Source: JACKOF01 sp041571855 | GTDB taxonomy: Bacteria; Pseudomonadota; Gammaproteobacteria; Pseudomonadales; Porticoccaceae | DNA length: 14,162 nt | Assembly: GCA_041571855.1 (NCBI GenBank) | Contig: JBFFTH010000043.1 | Coordinates: forward strand, 1-14,162 | Direction of reading: 5' to 3' | Shown here: positions 1 through 6,780 of the stretch, piece after piece | How the letters are laid out: each line of letters starts with the position of its first letter | Numbering within the stretch: the stretch's first letter is position 1 | Translations under genes and position numbers: made by a program | Notes under the pieces: generated by a model | Seen by the model: only the letters and a program-made list of their open reading frames with translations | What the model was told of the DNA's origin: nothing | Databases searched by the model: none

Positions 1-224
1 AGACTGTTACTGCGGATAATGATCTGGCGGTTGCCGTAGGCACCGTCGTGGGATTCCCGGGTTGCGGAGACGACCTGTTCGCGGGCGACGGCTTTCGCAT
101 CGGGCGAAACAGAGTCCTCCAGGTCAAAAATCAGGGCGTCTACAGGCAGGGTCTTCGCCTTTTCCAGGGCGCGGGCGTTGGAACCCGGCATGTAAAGCAT
201 GGAGCGGAAGGGTTTTGAAATCAT
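1..224 (-). CDS. CitE-superfamily malyl-CoA lyase or malyl-CoA thioesterase, N-terminal part (cut by left window edge)
   Basis: Reading the minus strand from an ATG at 224-222 gives 74 codons that stay open to the window edge. The product begins MISKPFRSMLYMPGSNARAL and has the HpcH/HpaI aldolase/citrate lyase beta (CitE) N-terminal pattern: RSMLYMPGS (residues 7-15), the strand FDLEDSV (33-39) and a second strand ending in Arg71. Full-length relatives have roughly 280-330 residues, so about three quarters is missing. The gene lies 34 bases downstream of the epimerase on the same strand, with an AGGA at 238-235 as possible ribosome binding site, so the two are probably co-transcribed. Next to ethylmalonyl-CoA pathway genes, the likely job is cleavage of methylmalyl-CoA to glyoxylate and propionyl-CoA, or hydrolysis of malyl-CoA. 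These Mcl1-like and Mcl2-like roles cannot be told apart from this fragment, and a generic CitE-like lyase remains possible. Confidence 0.75.
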   Translation of the reverse strand, partial: MISKPFRSMLYMPGSNARALEKAKTLPVDALIFDLEDSVSPDAKAVAREQVVSATRESHDGAYGNRQIIIRSNS

Positions 225-258
225 GGTGGATTAATCCTGGTTAGTGTTTGCGGGAGGA

Positions 259-663
259 TCAGACTTCTTCCAGTTCGACCAGCGTGCCGAGAAAGTCTTT
301 CGGGTGCAGAAAGAGCACCGGTTTGCCATGAGCGCCGATTTTGGGCTCGCCGGTTCCCAGTACGCGGGCACCCTCATCTACCAGCTTGTCTCTTGCGGCG
401 ATTATGTCTTCCACCTCGTAGCAGAGGTGATGGATGCCGCCATCAGGATTGCGCTTCAGGAAGCCCGCGATAGGCGAGTTTTCTCCCAGCGGATAAAGCA
501 GCTCAATCTTGGTATTGGGCAGCTCGACAAAAACGGTGACAACACCGTGGTCGGGCTGATCAACGGCCTCAGAAACATTACCGCCGAGGGTGTCGCGGTA
601 GGTTTTAACGGCCGCATCCAGGTCGGGGACGGCGATGGCGACATGGTTCAGTTTTCCAATCAT
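259..663 (-). CDS. mce: Methylmalonyl-CoA / ethylmalonyl-CoA epimerase
   Basis: This 134-residue protein is a glyoxalase-fold (VOC superfamily) epimerase, which interconverts the R and S forms of methylmalonyl-CoA. In the ethylmalonyl-CoA pathway one such enzyme serves both methylmalonyl-CoA and ethylmalonyl-CoA. The start MIGKLNHVAIAVPDLDAAV, the central TKIELL and GGIHHLCYEV (residues 75-84) and the C-terminal LVELEE are typical. Likely metal ligands are His7, one of His78/His79, and Glu130. The frame stays open 21 codons further upstream to 726, but the start at 663 is preferred because it gives the usual family length, puts the HVAIAV strand near the N-terminus, and has GGAA six bases upstream (673-670). 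It precedes the CitE-like gene on the same strand and diverges from the dehydrogenase operon. The neighbourhood supports an ethylmalonyl-CoA pathway role over simple propionate catabolism, though it could serve both. Confidence 0.88.
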   Translation of the reverse strand: MIGKLNHVAIAVPDLDAAVKTYRDTLGGNVSEAVDQPDHGVVTVFVELPNTKIELLYPLGENSPIAGFLKRNPDGGIHHLCYEVEDIIAARDKLVDEGARVLGTGEPKIGAHGKPVLFLHPKDFLGTLVELEEV

Positions 664-690
664 ATCGAGTTCCAGTGCTTGGTGATTGTT

Positions 691-707
691 GTGGCTGCAG
701 AAGCCAC
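691..707. repeat. Inverted repeat in the epimerase leader
   Basis: GTGGCT (691-696) and AGCCAC (702-707) are exact inverse complements separated by five bases. On the minus-strand transcript they would form a six-pair hairpin, between the predicted transcription start near 719 and the ribosome binding site near 671. It could be an RNA hairpin or a protein-binding dyad. No function can be assigned from sequence alone. Confidence 0.4.
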
Positions 708-725
708 GGGTTGATAGAGCGGCCA

Positions 726-754
726 ATTATAGGCGTTCGGAACCCTTCCTTCCA
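726..754 (-). promoter_or_regulatory. Candidate sigma70 promoter for the epimerase-lyase unit
   Basis: The minus strand carries a perfect TATAAT at 731-726. A weak -35, TGGAAG at 754-749, matches the consensus at only three of six bases, with a 17-base spacer. Transcription would begin near 719, leaving a leader of about 55 bases before the start at 663. The -10 match is seen directly; promoter activity is inferred. Confidence 0.45.
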
Positions 755-829
755 GACAGGTAGCGAACAGTCCGGGAGTGCCGTGGACGCAGAGTCAGTT
801 TTTGCAGGCAATGAGGCGGCAGTATCGTG

Positions 830-835
830 TAAAAT
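830..835 (+). promoter_or_regulatory. Possible -10 box for the dehydrogenase operon
   Basis: TAAAAT matches the -10 consensus at five of six bases. The only -35-like hexamer I see, TTGCAG at 802-807, is 22 bases away, which is too far for a standard sigma70 promoter. If used, transcription would start around 842, next to the palindrome at 844-855. The call is weak. Confidence 0.25.
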
Positions 836-843
836 GGCTGCTT

Positions 844-855
844 TTGTAGCTACAA
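844..855. promoter_or_regulatory. Perfect 12-bp palindrome, candidate operator
   Basis: TTGTAGCTACAA is identical to its own reverse complement. It lies 48 bases before the dehydrogenase start and just downstream of the possible -10 box, where a repressor site would block initiation. A second short dyad, GGGC-GTAAT-GCCC (857-869), follows directly. TetR- and GntR-type regulators often use dyads of this kind. Which protein binds here, if any, cannot be read from the window, which contains no regulator gene. Confidence 0.4.
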
Positions 856-890
856 GGGGCGTAATGCCCGCTTAGTCAGTGGTTTTATTT

Positions 891-898
891 AAGGAGAG
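891..898 (+). promoter_or_regulatory. Strong ribosome binding site of the dehydrogenase gene
   Basis: AAGGAGAG ends five bases before the ATG at 904. It is the best Shine-Dalgarno match in the window and fixes the start of the long dehydrogenase, showing that the unusual N-terminal extension belongs to the protein. Confidence 0.8.
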
Positions 899-903
899 CA
901 CTC

Positions 904-2589
904 ATGCGAGACAATGATTTATCAGCCAGCCTGGCAGTGGCGCAAAAGGCTGTTGATGATGCCCAATCAATCGTTAACCGGAGCCTGTCGGCCCTGAAGA
1001 AAGACTGCACAGTGGATGGCCGCCTCAGCGGCAAGCTGCTGGATCGCAACCAGTGGGTAAGCTTTGATCTGGCGCGCTCGGAAGCAGAAATTACCGCGGC
1101 ACGCCACATGCTGGAATATGCCGATGAGGCCCGCGAGCAGTCTCCCAATGAAGGTATCATGCTGGAAGAGCGCATGGCGCTGGCCTACACGGCCGAGATG
1201 TTCGGCAACCTGCGTGCCCGACTGGCGCCGCGACTGGCAGACTTCCGCCTCGACCCGGTCGAATTCAGCGCGGTGATGGATGCGGCTGAGGTTCAGGCCT
1301 GGGTAGCGGAGCAATCCCGCGCTGAAAATATCGAGGCAATCGGAGACATCCTGCGTGATTCCCAGGGCTTTATGGGTGCTGACCTGCTGGACCAGGAACA
1401 CCAGTTTATGGCGGAAACCTTTGCCCGCTTTGCGCTCGACGTGGTGGATCCACTGGCTGAACATATCCACCGCAACGACGCGGATATACCCGATGAAATT
1501 ATCGATCCACTGAGAGAAATGGGCGTGTTTGGTCTTTCCATTCCTGAGCAGTTTGGCGGTTTACAGCCCGATGACCAGGAAGACAATATGGGGATGATCG
1601 TCGTCACCGAGGCCCTTTCCCGCGGATCCCTGGGTGCGGCGGGTTCTCTGATTACGCGGCCGGAAATTCTCTCCAAGGCACTGCTGGCCGGTGGTACCGA
1701 GGAGCAGAAAGCTGAATGGCTGCCCCGCCTGGCAACCGGTGAAATTCTAAACGCCGTTGCCGTTACCGAGCCGGACTATGGTTCCGATGTGGCCGGAATG
1801 AAAATGCCAGCCACCAGAACCGAGGGCGGCTGGTTGCTGAACGGCGCCAAGACCTGGTGTACCTTCTGCGGCAAGGCCGATGTCATGCTGGTACTGGCGC
1901 GCACCGATCCCGATCCGGCTGCGGGTCACAGGGGACTGTCCGTATTCCTCGCCGAGAAACCTTCTTTCTCCGGCCATCAGTTTGAGCACACCCAGGAAGG
2001 CGGCGGCAAGATTCACGGCAAGGCAATCCCGACGATGGGCTACCGCGGCATGCACAGCTTCGACATTTTCTTCGAAAACTACTTCGTCCCCGATGCCAAC
2101 CTGCTCGGCGGTGAAGAGGGCCTTGGCAAGGGCTTCTACTACATTATGAAGGGCTTCTCCGGTGGCCGAATCCAGACCGCAGCGCGGGCCCTCGGCGTGA
2201 TGCAGGCGGCATTTGACAAGTCGCTGGCCTATGCCGCAGATCGCAAGGTGTTTGGCAGCCCCATCGGCGACTACCAGCTCACCCGTATCAAGCTGGCGCG
2301 AATGGGGATGCTGCTGCAGGTCTGCCGCCAGTTCACCTACGCGGTTGGCAAACTGCTGGATGAGGGCAAGGGCCAGATGGAAGCCAGTCTGGTGAAATTC
2401 TTTGCCTGTAACGTTGCCGAGTGGGTCGCCCGTGAAGCAGTACAGATTCACGGCGGTATGGGCTACGCGGAAGAGACCGCCGTCAGCAGATACTTTGTTG
2501 ATGCCCGGGTGCTCTCCATCTTTGAAGGTGCCGAGGAAACGCTGGCACTGAAAGTGATCACGCGCAGCCTGATCGAAGGCGCTGAATAA
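904..2589 (+). CDS. mcd: Long acyl-CoA dehydrogenase, probably (2S)-methylsuccinyl-CoA dehydrogenase
   Basis: This 561-residue flavoprotein would oxidise (2S)-methylsuccinyl-CoA to mesaconyl-CoA, passing electrons to electron-transfer flavoprotein. The acyl-CoA dehydrogenase fold begins near residue 155 (LLDQEHQFMAETFARFALDV) and shows AVTEPDYGSDVAGM before the beta domain, DRKVFG near residue 445, and VQIHGGMGYAEE near the C-terminus. SIFEGAEET contains Glu541, which lies where the catalytic base of short-chain members sits. Ordinary acyl-CoA dehydrogenases have about 380-400 residues. The extra 150 or so at the N-terminus are charged and probably helical, and match my memory that Mcd-type enzymes are longer. 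The start is secured by AAGGAGAG at 891-898. The hydratase gene for the next pathway step follows 17 bases downstream. The specific substrate is inferred from length plus neighbours; a general acyl-CoA dehydrogenase is the fallback. Confidence 0.85.
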   Translation: MRDNDLSASLAVAQKAVDDAQSIVNRSLSALKKDCTVDGRLSGKLLDRNQWVSFDLARSEAEITAARHMLEYADEAREQSPNEGIMLEERMALAYTAEMFGNLRARLAPRLADFRLDPVEFSAVMDAAEVQAWVAEQSRAENIEAIGDILRDSQGFMGADLLDQEHQFMAETFARFALDVVDPLAEHIHRNDADIPDEIIDPLREMGVFGLSIPEQFGGLQPDDQEDNMGMIVVTEALSRGSLGAAGSLITRPEILSKALLAGGTEEQKAEWLPRLATGEILNAVAVTEPDYGSDVAGMKMPATRTEGGWLLNGAKTWCTFCGKADVMLVLARTDPDPAAGHRGLSVFLAEKPSFSGHQFEHTQEGGGKIHGKAIPTMGYRGMHSFDIFFENYFVPDANLLGGEEGLGKGFYYIMKGFSGGRIQTAARALGVMQAAFDKSLAYAADRKVFGSPIGDYQLTRIKLARMGMLLQVCRQFTYAVGKLLDEGKGQMEASLVKFFACNVAEWVAREAVQIHGGMGYAEETAVSRYFVDARVLSIFEGAEETLALKVITRSLIEGAE

Positions 2590-2606
2590 ACAGCAGGAGT
2601 TTTCGC

Positions 2607-3779
2607 ATGACGATTAAATTTTCCCTGTCGGCGCAGAGCGAACTGGCGCCGGGTCTGGAACCGGACCTGGGGCGGGTGCGTCACCCGCACTACGGCCGCT
2701 ACCTCGAAGAGTTTGTTCCCGGGCAGGTGTTTCAGCACCCACGCGGAATTACGGTCGATCGCGGTACGGCAAAGGCCTTTGCCACCACGTTTATGCAGAG
2801 CAACCCGCTCTACCTGAACGAGGATTTCGCCAGGGCCCACGGTTTCGACACCACACCGCTGTGTCCGCAGATGGTATTCAACCTGGTGCTGAGCCTGGGT
2901 GTTCAGAACGACTCCGAGAAGGCGATTGCCAATCTCGGTTACTACGATGCCCAGTTCCTGCGCCCGGTTTACCCCGGCGACACCATTCGCAGCCTGACCA
3001 AGGTGGTCGATCGCCAGGAACGGGGCGAAGACAAGCCGGGTATTGCCACCATCCTCACGCTGGGCCTCAATCAGCGCGAGGAAGTGGTGCTGCAATATCG
3101 CCGCAAGATCATGGTGGCCTACCGCGGACAGCGGCCGGAAACCAAGCCGGCGACCCAGGCGCAAATCGAATTCCCCTGGGTCGATAATGCCCAGGTGGAA
3201 TTGCCGCAGGCACCCGCAGCCTACCCGGTCGGCCTCACTGGCCAGGGCACCTATTTTGAGGACTTTGCAGCGGGCGATATTATTGTTCATGCCAACGGCC
3301 GCACCATCACTGACGAACACGTTAACTGGACTTATGGTGTCGGCAATACCCACCCACTCCACTTCGACCGCATTTACTCCACTTCCCAGTCCGGTGCCAT
3401 GAGTGGCGAGCCAATTGTCTACGGTGGGCTGGTCTTTGCCTGGCTGGACGGCATGGCCAGTCGCGACCTGACCGAAAACTGCCTGTGGGAGCTGGGCTTT
3501 ACCGAGGGTTATCACACCCAGCCGGCGTTCCGCAATGACACCGTTGCCGCCATCAGCCGTATCCTGGCTGTTGAAGAAGGCCCCGAAGGGGTCGATGCGG
3601 GGGTTGTCAGCGTTCAGTTTATCGGCGTGAAAAATATGACGGCAGCATCAGCGCTGGATGAGTTTGGCAGCGATTTGTTTATCAAGGAAGGTGACAAGCG
3701 TAAACTGGGCAAGGAAAAAATTCCGGCAAAAATCTTCGAAATAGAGCGCAGGCTGTTAATCAAAAAACGCCCTGCCTGA
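2607..3779 (+). CDS. mch: Double-hotdog MaoC-family dehydratase, probably mesaconyl-CoA hydratase
   Basis: The 390-residue product has two MaoC-like hotdog halves, roughly residues 33-175 and 213-385. In the ethylmalonyl-CoA pathway such an enzyme adds water to mesaconyl-CoA to give (2R,3S)-beta-methylmalyl-CoA, the substrate of the lyase. The first half carries FMQSNPLYLNEDFARAHGF, the second GRTITDEHVNWTYGVGNTHPLHFD, followed by PIVYGGLVFAWL. In the second half the usual hydratase signature GDxNPxHxD appears as GNTHPLHFD (246-254), so the position normally held by the catalytic Asp seems to be Asn247 while His252 is kept. This alignment was done by eye. At 390 residues it is somewhat longer than the roughly 340-350 I recall for known mesaconyl-CoA hydratases. 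AGGAG at 2595-2599 precedes the ATG. It sits between the dehydrogenase and mutase genes, 17 bases from each. Confidence 0.83.
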   Translation: MTIKFSLSAQSELAPGLEPDLGRVRHPHYGRYLEEFVPGQVFQHPRGITVDRGTAKAFATTFMQSNPLYLNEDFARAHGFDTTPLCPQMVFNLVLSLGVQNDSEKAIANLGYYDAQFLRPVYPGDTIRSLTKVVDRQERGEDKPGIATILTLGLNQREEVVLQYRRKIMVAYRGQRPETKPATQAQIEFPWVDNAQVELPQAPAAYPVGLTGQGTYFEDFAAGDIIVHANGRTITDEHVNWTYGVGNTHPLHFDRIYSTSQSGAMSGEPIVYGGLVFAWLDGMASRDLTENCLWELGFTEGYHTQPAFRNDTVAAISRILAVEEGPEGVDAGVVSVQFIGVKNMTAASALDEFGSDLFIKEGDKRKLGKEKIPAKIFEIERRLLIKKRPA

Positions 3780-3796
3780 TACAACGGGAGTCCACT

Positions 3797-5794
3797 GTGA
3801 GCAATGCAAAAGATCGCCCCTGGCTGATTCGTACCTATTCCGGGCACAGTTCTGCCCGTGCGTCCAACGAGCTTTACCGCTCAAATCTGGCCAAGGGACA
3901 GACCGGGCTGTCGGTGGCCTTTGACCTGCCGACCCAGACCGGTTATGACCCGGATCACCCGCTGGCGCGTGGCGAAGTGGGCAAGGTCGGGGTGCCGGTA
4001 TCCCACCTGGATGATATGGATGTACTTTTCGACCAGCTGCCGCTGGATCAAATGAACACCTCCATGACCATCAACGCGGTCGCGCCCTGGATGCTCGCCA
4101 TGTACATTGCCCTGGCCGAGCGCCGCGGGATTGACCCGGCCAAATTGCAGGGCACGACCCAGAACGACATCATCAAGGAATATCTCAGCCGCGGTACCCA
4201 TATCTATCCGCCCGGCCCCAGCCTGCGCCTGATTGTCGATACCATCACCTACTCGGTGCAGAATGTGCCGAAATGGAACCCGACCAATATCTGTAGCTAT
4301 CACCTGCAGGAGGCCGGTGCTACCCCGGTCCAGGAACTGGCGTTCTCGCTGGCGACGGCGATGACAGTGCTGGATGCGGTGCGTGACAGCGGCCAGATTC
4401 CCGAGGCGGAATTCCCGAAAGTGGTGAGCCGCCTCAGTTTCTTCGTTAACGCGGGCATTCGCTTTATCGAGGAGTGCTGCAAAATGCGCTCCTTCACCCG
4501 CATGTGGGACGAAATAACACGCGATCGTTACGGGGTTGAAGATCCCAAGCAGCGCCGTTTCCGCTATGGTGTGCAGGTCAACTCTCTCGGCCTTACCGAG
4601 CAGCAGCCGGAAAACAATGTCCAGCGCATCGTGCTGGAAATGCTGGCCGTGGTTCTGAGTAAGGACGCTCGTGCCCGTGCCGTGCAGTTGCCGGCCTGGA
4701 ATGAGGCTCTCGGCCTGCCCCGCCCCTGGGACCAGCAGTGGTCGCTGCGTATCCAGCAGATTATGGCAATGGAAACCGACCTGCTGGAGTACGGCGATAT
4801 CTTCAACGGCTCGCCGGTAATTGAAGCCAAGATGAAAGAGCTGATCGACGGCGCCAACGAGGAGATCCAGCGCGTTGCCGAACAGGGCGGCGTGATAGCC
4901 TGTATCGAAAGCGGTTACATGAAGCAGGCGCTGGTGAAAAGTCACGCCGAGCGCCTGCGCGCGATCGAGCGCGGCGAGCTGACCATTGTCGGCGTCAACA
5001 AGTTCACTGAAACAGCTGAGTCGCCGCTGATGCAAAGCGGCGATGGCGGCATTATGAAAGTCGACCCGGCTGTCGAACAGCAGCATATTGAAGCCATCAG
5101 GGCCTATCGCGCTTCCCGTGACCAGGGCAAAGTCGACAGCGCCCTGTCCGAGCTCAAAGCAGTTGCTAAATCCGACCAGAACATTATGCCGGCCTCTATC
5201 GCCTGTGCCCATGCGGGCGTCACCACCGGCGAGTGGGCCCAGGCGCTGCGCGAGGTATATGGTGAATACCGCGCACCGACCGGTATTGATATCAGCGGCG
5301 AGCAGGGTGGTGATACAGCAAAAGTCGCCTCGCTGCGCGACCGCGTTGCCAAAACCGGCGAGGAGTTGGGTCGTCCACTCAAACTGCTGGTGGCCAAGCC
5401 CGGTCTCGACGGGCACTCCAATGGTGCCGAGCAGATCGCGGTGAAGGCCCGCGAGCTGGGTATGGAGGTGGTCTACGAGGGTATTCGCCTGACACCACAA
5501 CAAATTGCAGCGGCAGCGCAGGAAGAAGGTGTTCACATGGTGGGCCTGTCAGTGCTTTCGGGCAGCCATGCCGAGATGGCAGAAATGGTGATGACAAGCC
5601 TGAAAGAGGTCGGCGTTGAGCATGTCCCTGTCACTATGGGCGGTATTATTCCGGAAGATGAGTATGACAGCCTGAAAGCGACGGGCATTGCTGCGGTTTA
5701 TACGCCGAAGGATTCGGATCTGAACCGCATCATGGCCGAGATGGTGGATATCACCCGTGAGGCTAACGGTCTGCAGGCATTCGGAGATATCTAG
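3797..5794 (+). CDS. ecm: Ethylmalonyl-CoA mutase (MeaA type, coenzyme B12-dependent)
   Basis: The 665-residue single-chain mutase would rearrange (2R)-ethylmalonyl-CoA to (2S)-methylsuccinyl-CoA using adenosylcobalamin. The N-terminal barrel opens with PWLIRTYSGHSSARASNELY and FDLPTQTGYDPDHP. The substrate region YGVQVNSLGLTEQQPENN (257-274) differs from methylmalonyl-CoA mutase, which has a QTSGWSLTEQDPYNN-like stretch there; this is the main reason for calling Ecm. The C-terminal cobalamin domain (about 530-660) has the base-off DxHxxG motif as Asp538, His540 and Gly543, then SVLSGSH (585-591) and TMGGIIP. Domain order and length fit MeaA proteins, which are shorter than the usual 700-plus residues of methylmalonyl-CoA mutase. 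The start is GTG with GGGAG upstream (3785-3789). The stop overlaps the GTG of the chaperone gene by one base, suggesting coupled translation. Sure of mutase family, nearly sure of subtype. Confidence 0.93.
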   Translation: MSNAKDRPWLIRTYSGHSSARASNELYRSNLAKGQTGLSVAFDLPTQTGYDPDHPLARGEVGKVGVPVSHLDDMDVLFDQLPLDQMNTSMTINAVAPWMLAMYIALAERRGIDPAKLQGTTQNDIIKEYLSRGTHIYPPGPSLRLIVDTITYSVQNVPKWNPTNICSYHLQEAGATPVQELAFSLATAMTVLDAVRDSGQIPEAEFPKVVSRLSFFVNAGIRFIEECCKMRSFTRMWDEITRDRYGVEDPKQRRFRYGVQVNSLGLTEQQPENNVQRIVLEMLAVVLSKDARARAVQLPAWNEALGLPRPWDQQWSLRIQQIMAMETDLLEYGDIFNGSPVIEAKMKELIDGANEEIQRVAEQGGVIACIESGYMKQALVKSHAERLRAIERGELTIVGVNKFTETAESPLMQSGDGGIMKVDPAVEQQHIEAIRAYRASRDQGKVDSALSELKAVAKSDQNIMPASIACAHAGVTTGEWAQALREVYGEYRAPTGIDISGEQGGDTAKVASLRDRVAKTGEELGRPLKLLVAKPGLDGHSNGAEQIAVKARELGMEVVYEGIRLTPQQIAAAAQEEGVHMVGLSVLSGSHAEMAEMVMTSLKEVGVEHVPVTMGGIIPEDEYDSLKATGIAAVYTPKDSDLNRIMAEMVDITREANGLQAFGDI

Positions 5795-6780
5795 TGGCTC
5801 CACGCGAGCTTCCCGATCCGGTCTCACTGGCCGGGGCGCTGGCCCGGGGAGAGCGGCAGGCGGTTGCCAGTGCCCTCAATCTGCTCGATGACAGGCGACC
5901 GGCGGCGCGGGATGCTGCTATCGCCCTGCTGTCGTCACTGGACGCGGAGCGTCTCGCAAAAAGCGGACATCTGATCGGCATTACCGGACCACCCGGCGCC
6001 GGTAAGTCCTCTCTCACCTCTGCAATGATCGACTACTGGTGCAGCAAAAACCTGAAAGTCGCCGTGCTGGCGGTGGATCCGTCCAGCCCTGCAAGCGGCG
6101 GTGCCCTGCTGGGCGATCGGCTGCGCATGACCCAGGCCGGTCAGCACACAAACCTGTTTATTCGCTCACTGGCCAGCCGCAACCAGCTCGGCGGCGTTGC
6201 GGCCGAGGTGTGGCCCATGAGCCAGGTGATGCTGGCCGCATTTGATCTGGTGCTGATCGAAACTGTCGGCGTCGGCCAGTCGGAAGTTGATATCGCCGGC
6301 ATGGTGGACACCACGGTCTACGTGGTTCAGCCCGCCTCTGGTGACAGTATCCAGTTTATCAAGTCCGGCATTATGGAAGTGCCGCATATCATGGTGGTCA
6401 ACAAGGCGGATCTGGGTATGCCGGCGATCAAGGCTGCCAACGATCTCAAGCAGGTAGTGCGTCGCACCGGTGGCCACGGCGACTGGACCCCACCGGTCTG
6501 CTCGGTCAGCGCCCGGGATCGCAAGGGTATCGACGATTTTGTTGCACTGCTGGACCAGCACAGGGATTACATCACCGGCCACGGCATGATTGCCTCAGGC
6601 CGTCGCAGTCATCAGGCCTCCTGGGTGCTGCGGCAGCTGCGCGATGAATTCGGTCGCTGGGGCCTTGAAAAGCTGGGCGGCGTTAGCCAGCTCGAGAGGA
6701 AAATAATGGCCCTGGGAAGCTCTGGCGAAGTGATGGCTCACTATCATCAGTGGGTCCGTCATTTAAAGGGTTCTTCTTAA
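5794..6780 (+). CDS. meaB: MeaB/ArgK-family G-protein chaperone of the B12-dependent mutase
   Basis: This 328-residue SIMIBI-class GTPase loads adenosylcobalamin into the acyl-CoA mutase and protects the mutase from inactivation. The P-loop is GPPGAGKS (65-72). It is followed by AVDPSSPASGGALLGDRLRM, the switch/Walker B stretch ETVGVGQSEVD (156-166), and the guanine-specificity motif NKAD (203-206). About 60 residues precede the P-loop, as usual in MeaB, and the C-terminal region after 290 is the dimerisation arm. Start is GTG at 5794-5796, sharing one base with the mutase stop codon, with GGAG seven bases upstream (5783-5786). The next in-frame start lies well inside the family-typical N-terminus, so GTG is accepted. 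Because the only mutase here is the ethylmalonyl-CoA type, this copy is most likely dedicated to it, though MeaB proteins can also serve methylmalonyl-CoA mutase. Confidence 0.92.
   Translation: MAPRELPDPVSLAGALARGERQAVASALNLLDDRRPAARDAAIALLSSLDAERLAKSGHLIGITGPPGAGKSSLTSAMIDYWCSKNLKVAVLAVDPSSPASGGALLGDRLRMTQAGQHTNLFIRSLASRNQLGGVAAEVWPMSQVMLAAFDLVLIETVGVGQSEVDIAGMVDTTVYVVQPASGDSIQFIKSGIMEVPHIMVVNKADLGMPAIKAANDLKQVVRRTGGHGDWTPPVCSVSARDRKGIDDFVALLDQHRDYITGHGMIASGRRSHQASWVLRQLRDEFGRWGLEKLGGVSQLERKIMALGSSGEVMAHYHQWVRHLKGSS

Larger units (their letters stand above)
664..903. promoter_or_regulatory. Divergent intergenic region between epimerase and methylsuccinyl-CoA dehydrogenase genes
   Basis: These 240 bases separate the two divergent transcription units and hold no convincing gene. 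They contain a consensus -10 box for the leftward unit (731-726), an inverted repeat in its leader (691-707), a weak -10-like TAAAAT for the rightward unit (830-835), a perfect palindrome (844-855), a second short inverted repeat (857-869) and a strong Shine-Dalgarno site (891-898). A shared control region for both halves of the pathway is inferred from this layout. Confidence 0.6.

Noticed and set aside
244..714. A 156-codon plus-strand frame opposite the epimerase
   Set aside because: The minus-strand frame gives a full-length epimerase with metal ligands; the plus-strand translation resembles no family.
664..726. An upstream start that would add 21 residues to the epimerase
   Set aside because: The added residues (MAALSTRGFCSHNNHQALELD) match no family N-terminus, and the predicted promoter -10 box lies at 726-731, so this start would fall before the transcription start. 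GGAA is well placed for the start at 663.
2463..3515. A 350-codon minus-strand frame opposite the end of the dehydrogenase and the hydratase
   Set aside because: It spans two real genes on the other strand and the gap between them, and shows no family motif.
3881..5536. A 551-codon open frame on the minus strand opposite the mutase
   Set aside because: It lies wholly antisense to a mutase with clear family motifs. Its translation is rich in His, Gln and Arg with no recognisable domain, as expected for the shadow of a GC-rich gene.
3797..5794. Annotation as methylmalonyl-CoA mutase
   Set aside because: Length, single-chain MeaA layout, the NSLGLTEQQPENN pocket motif and the neighbouring pathway genes all favour ethylmalonyl-CoA mutase.
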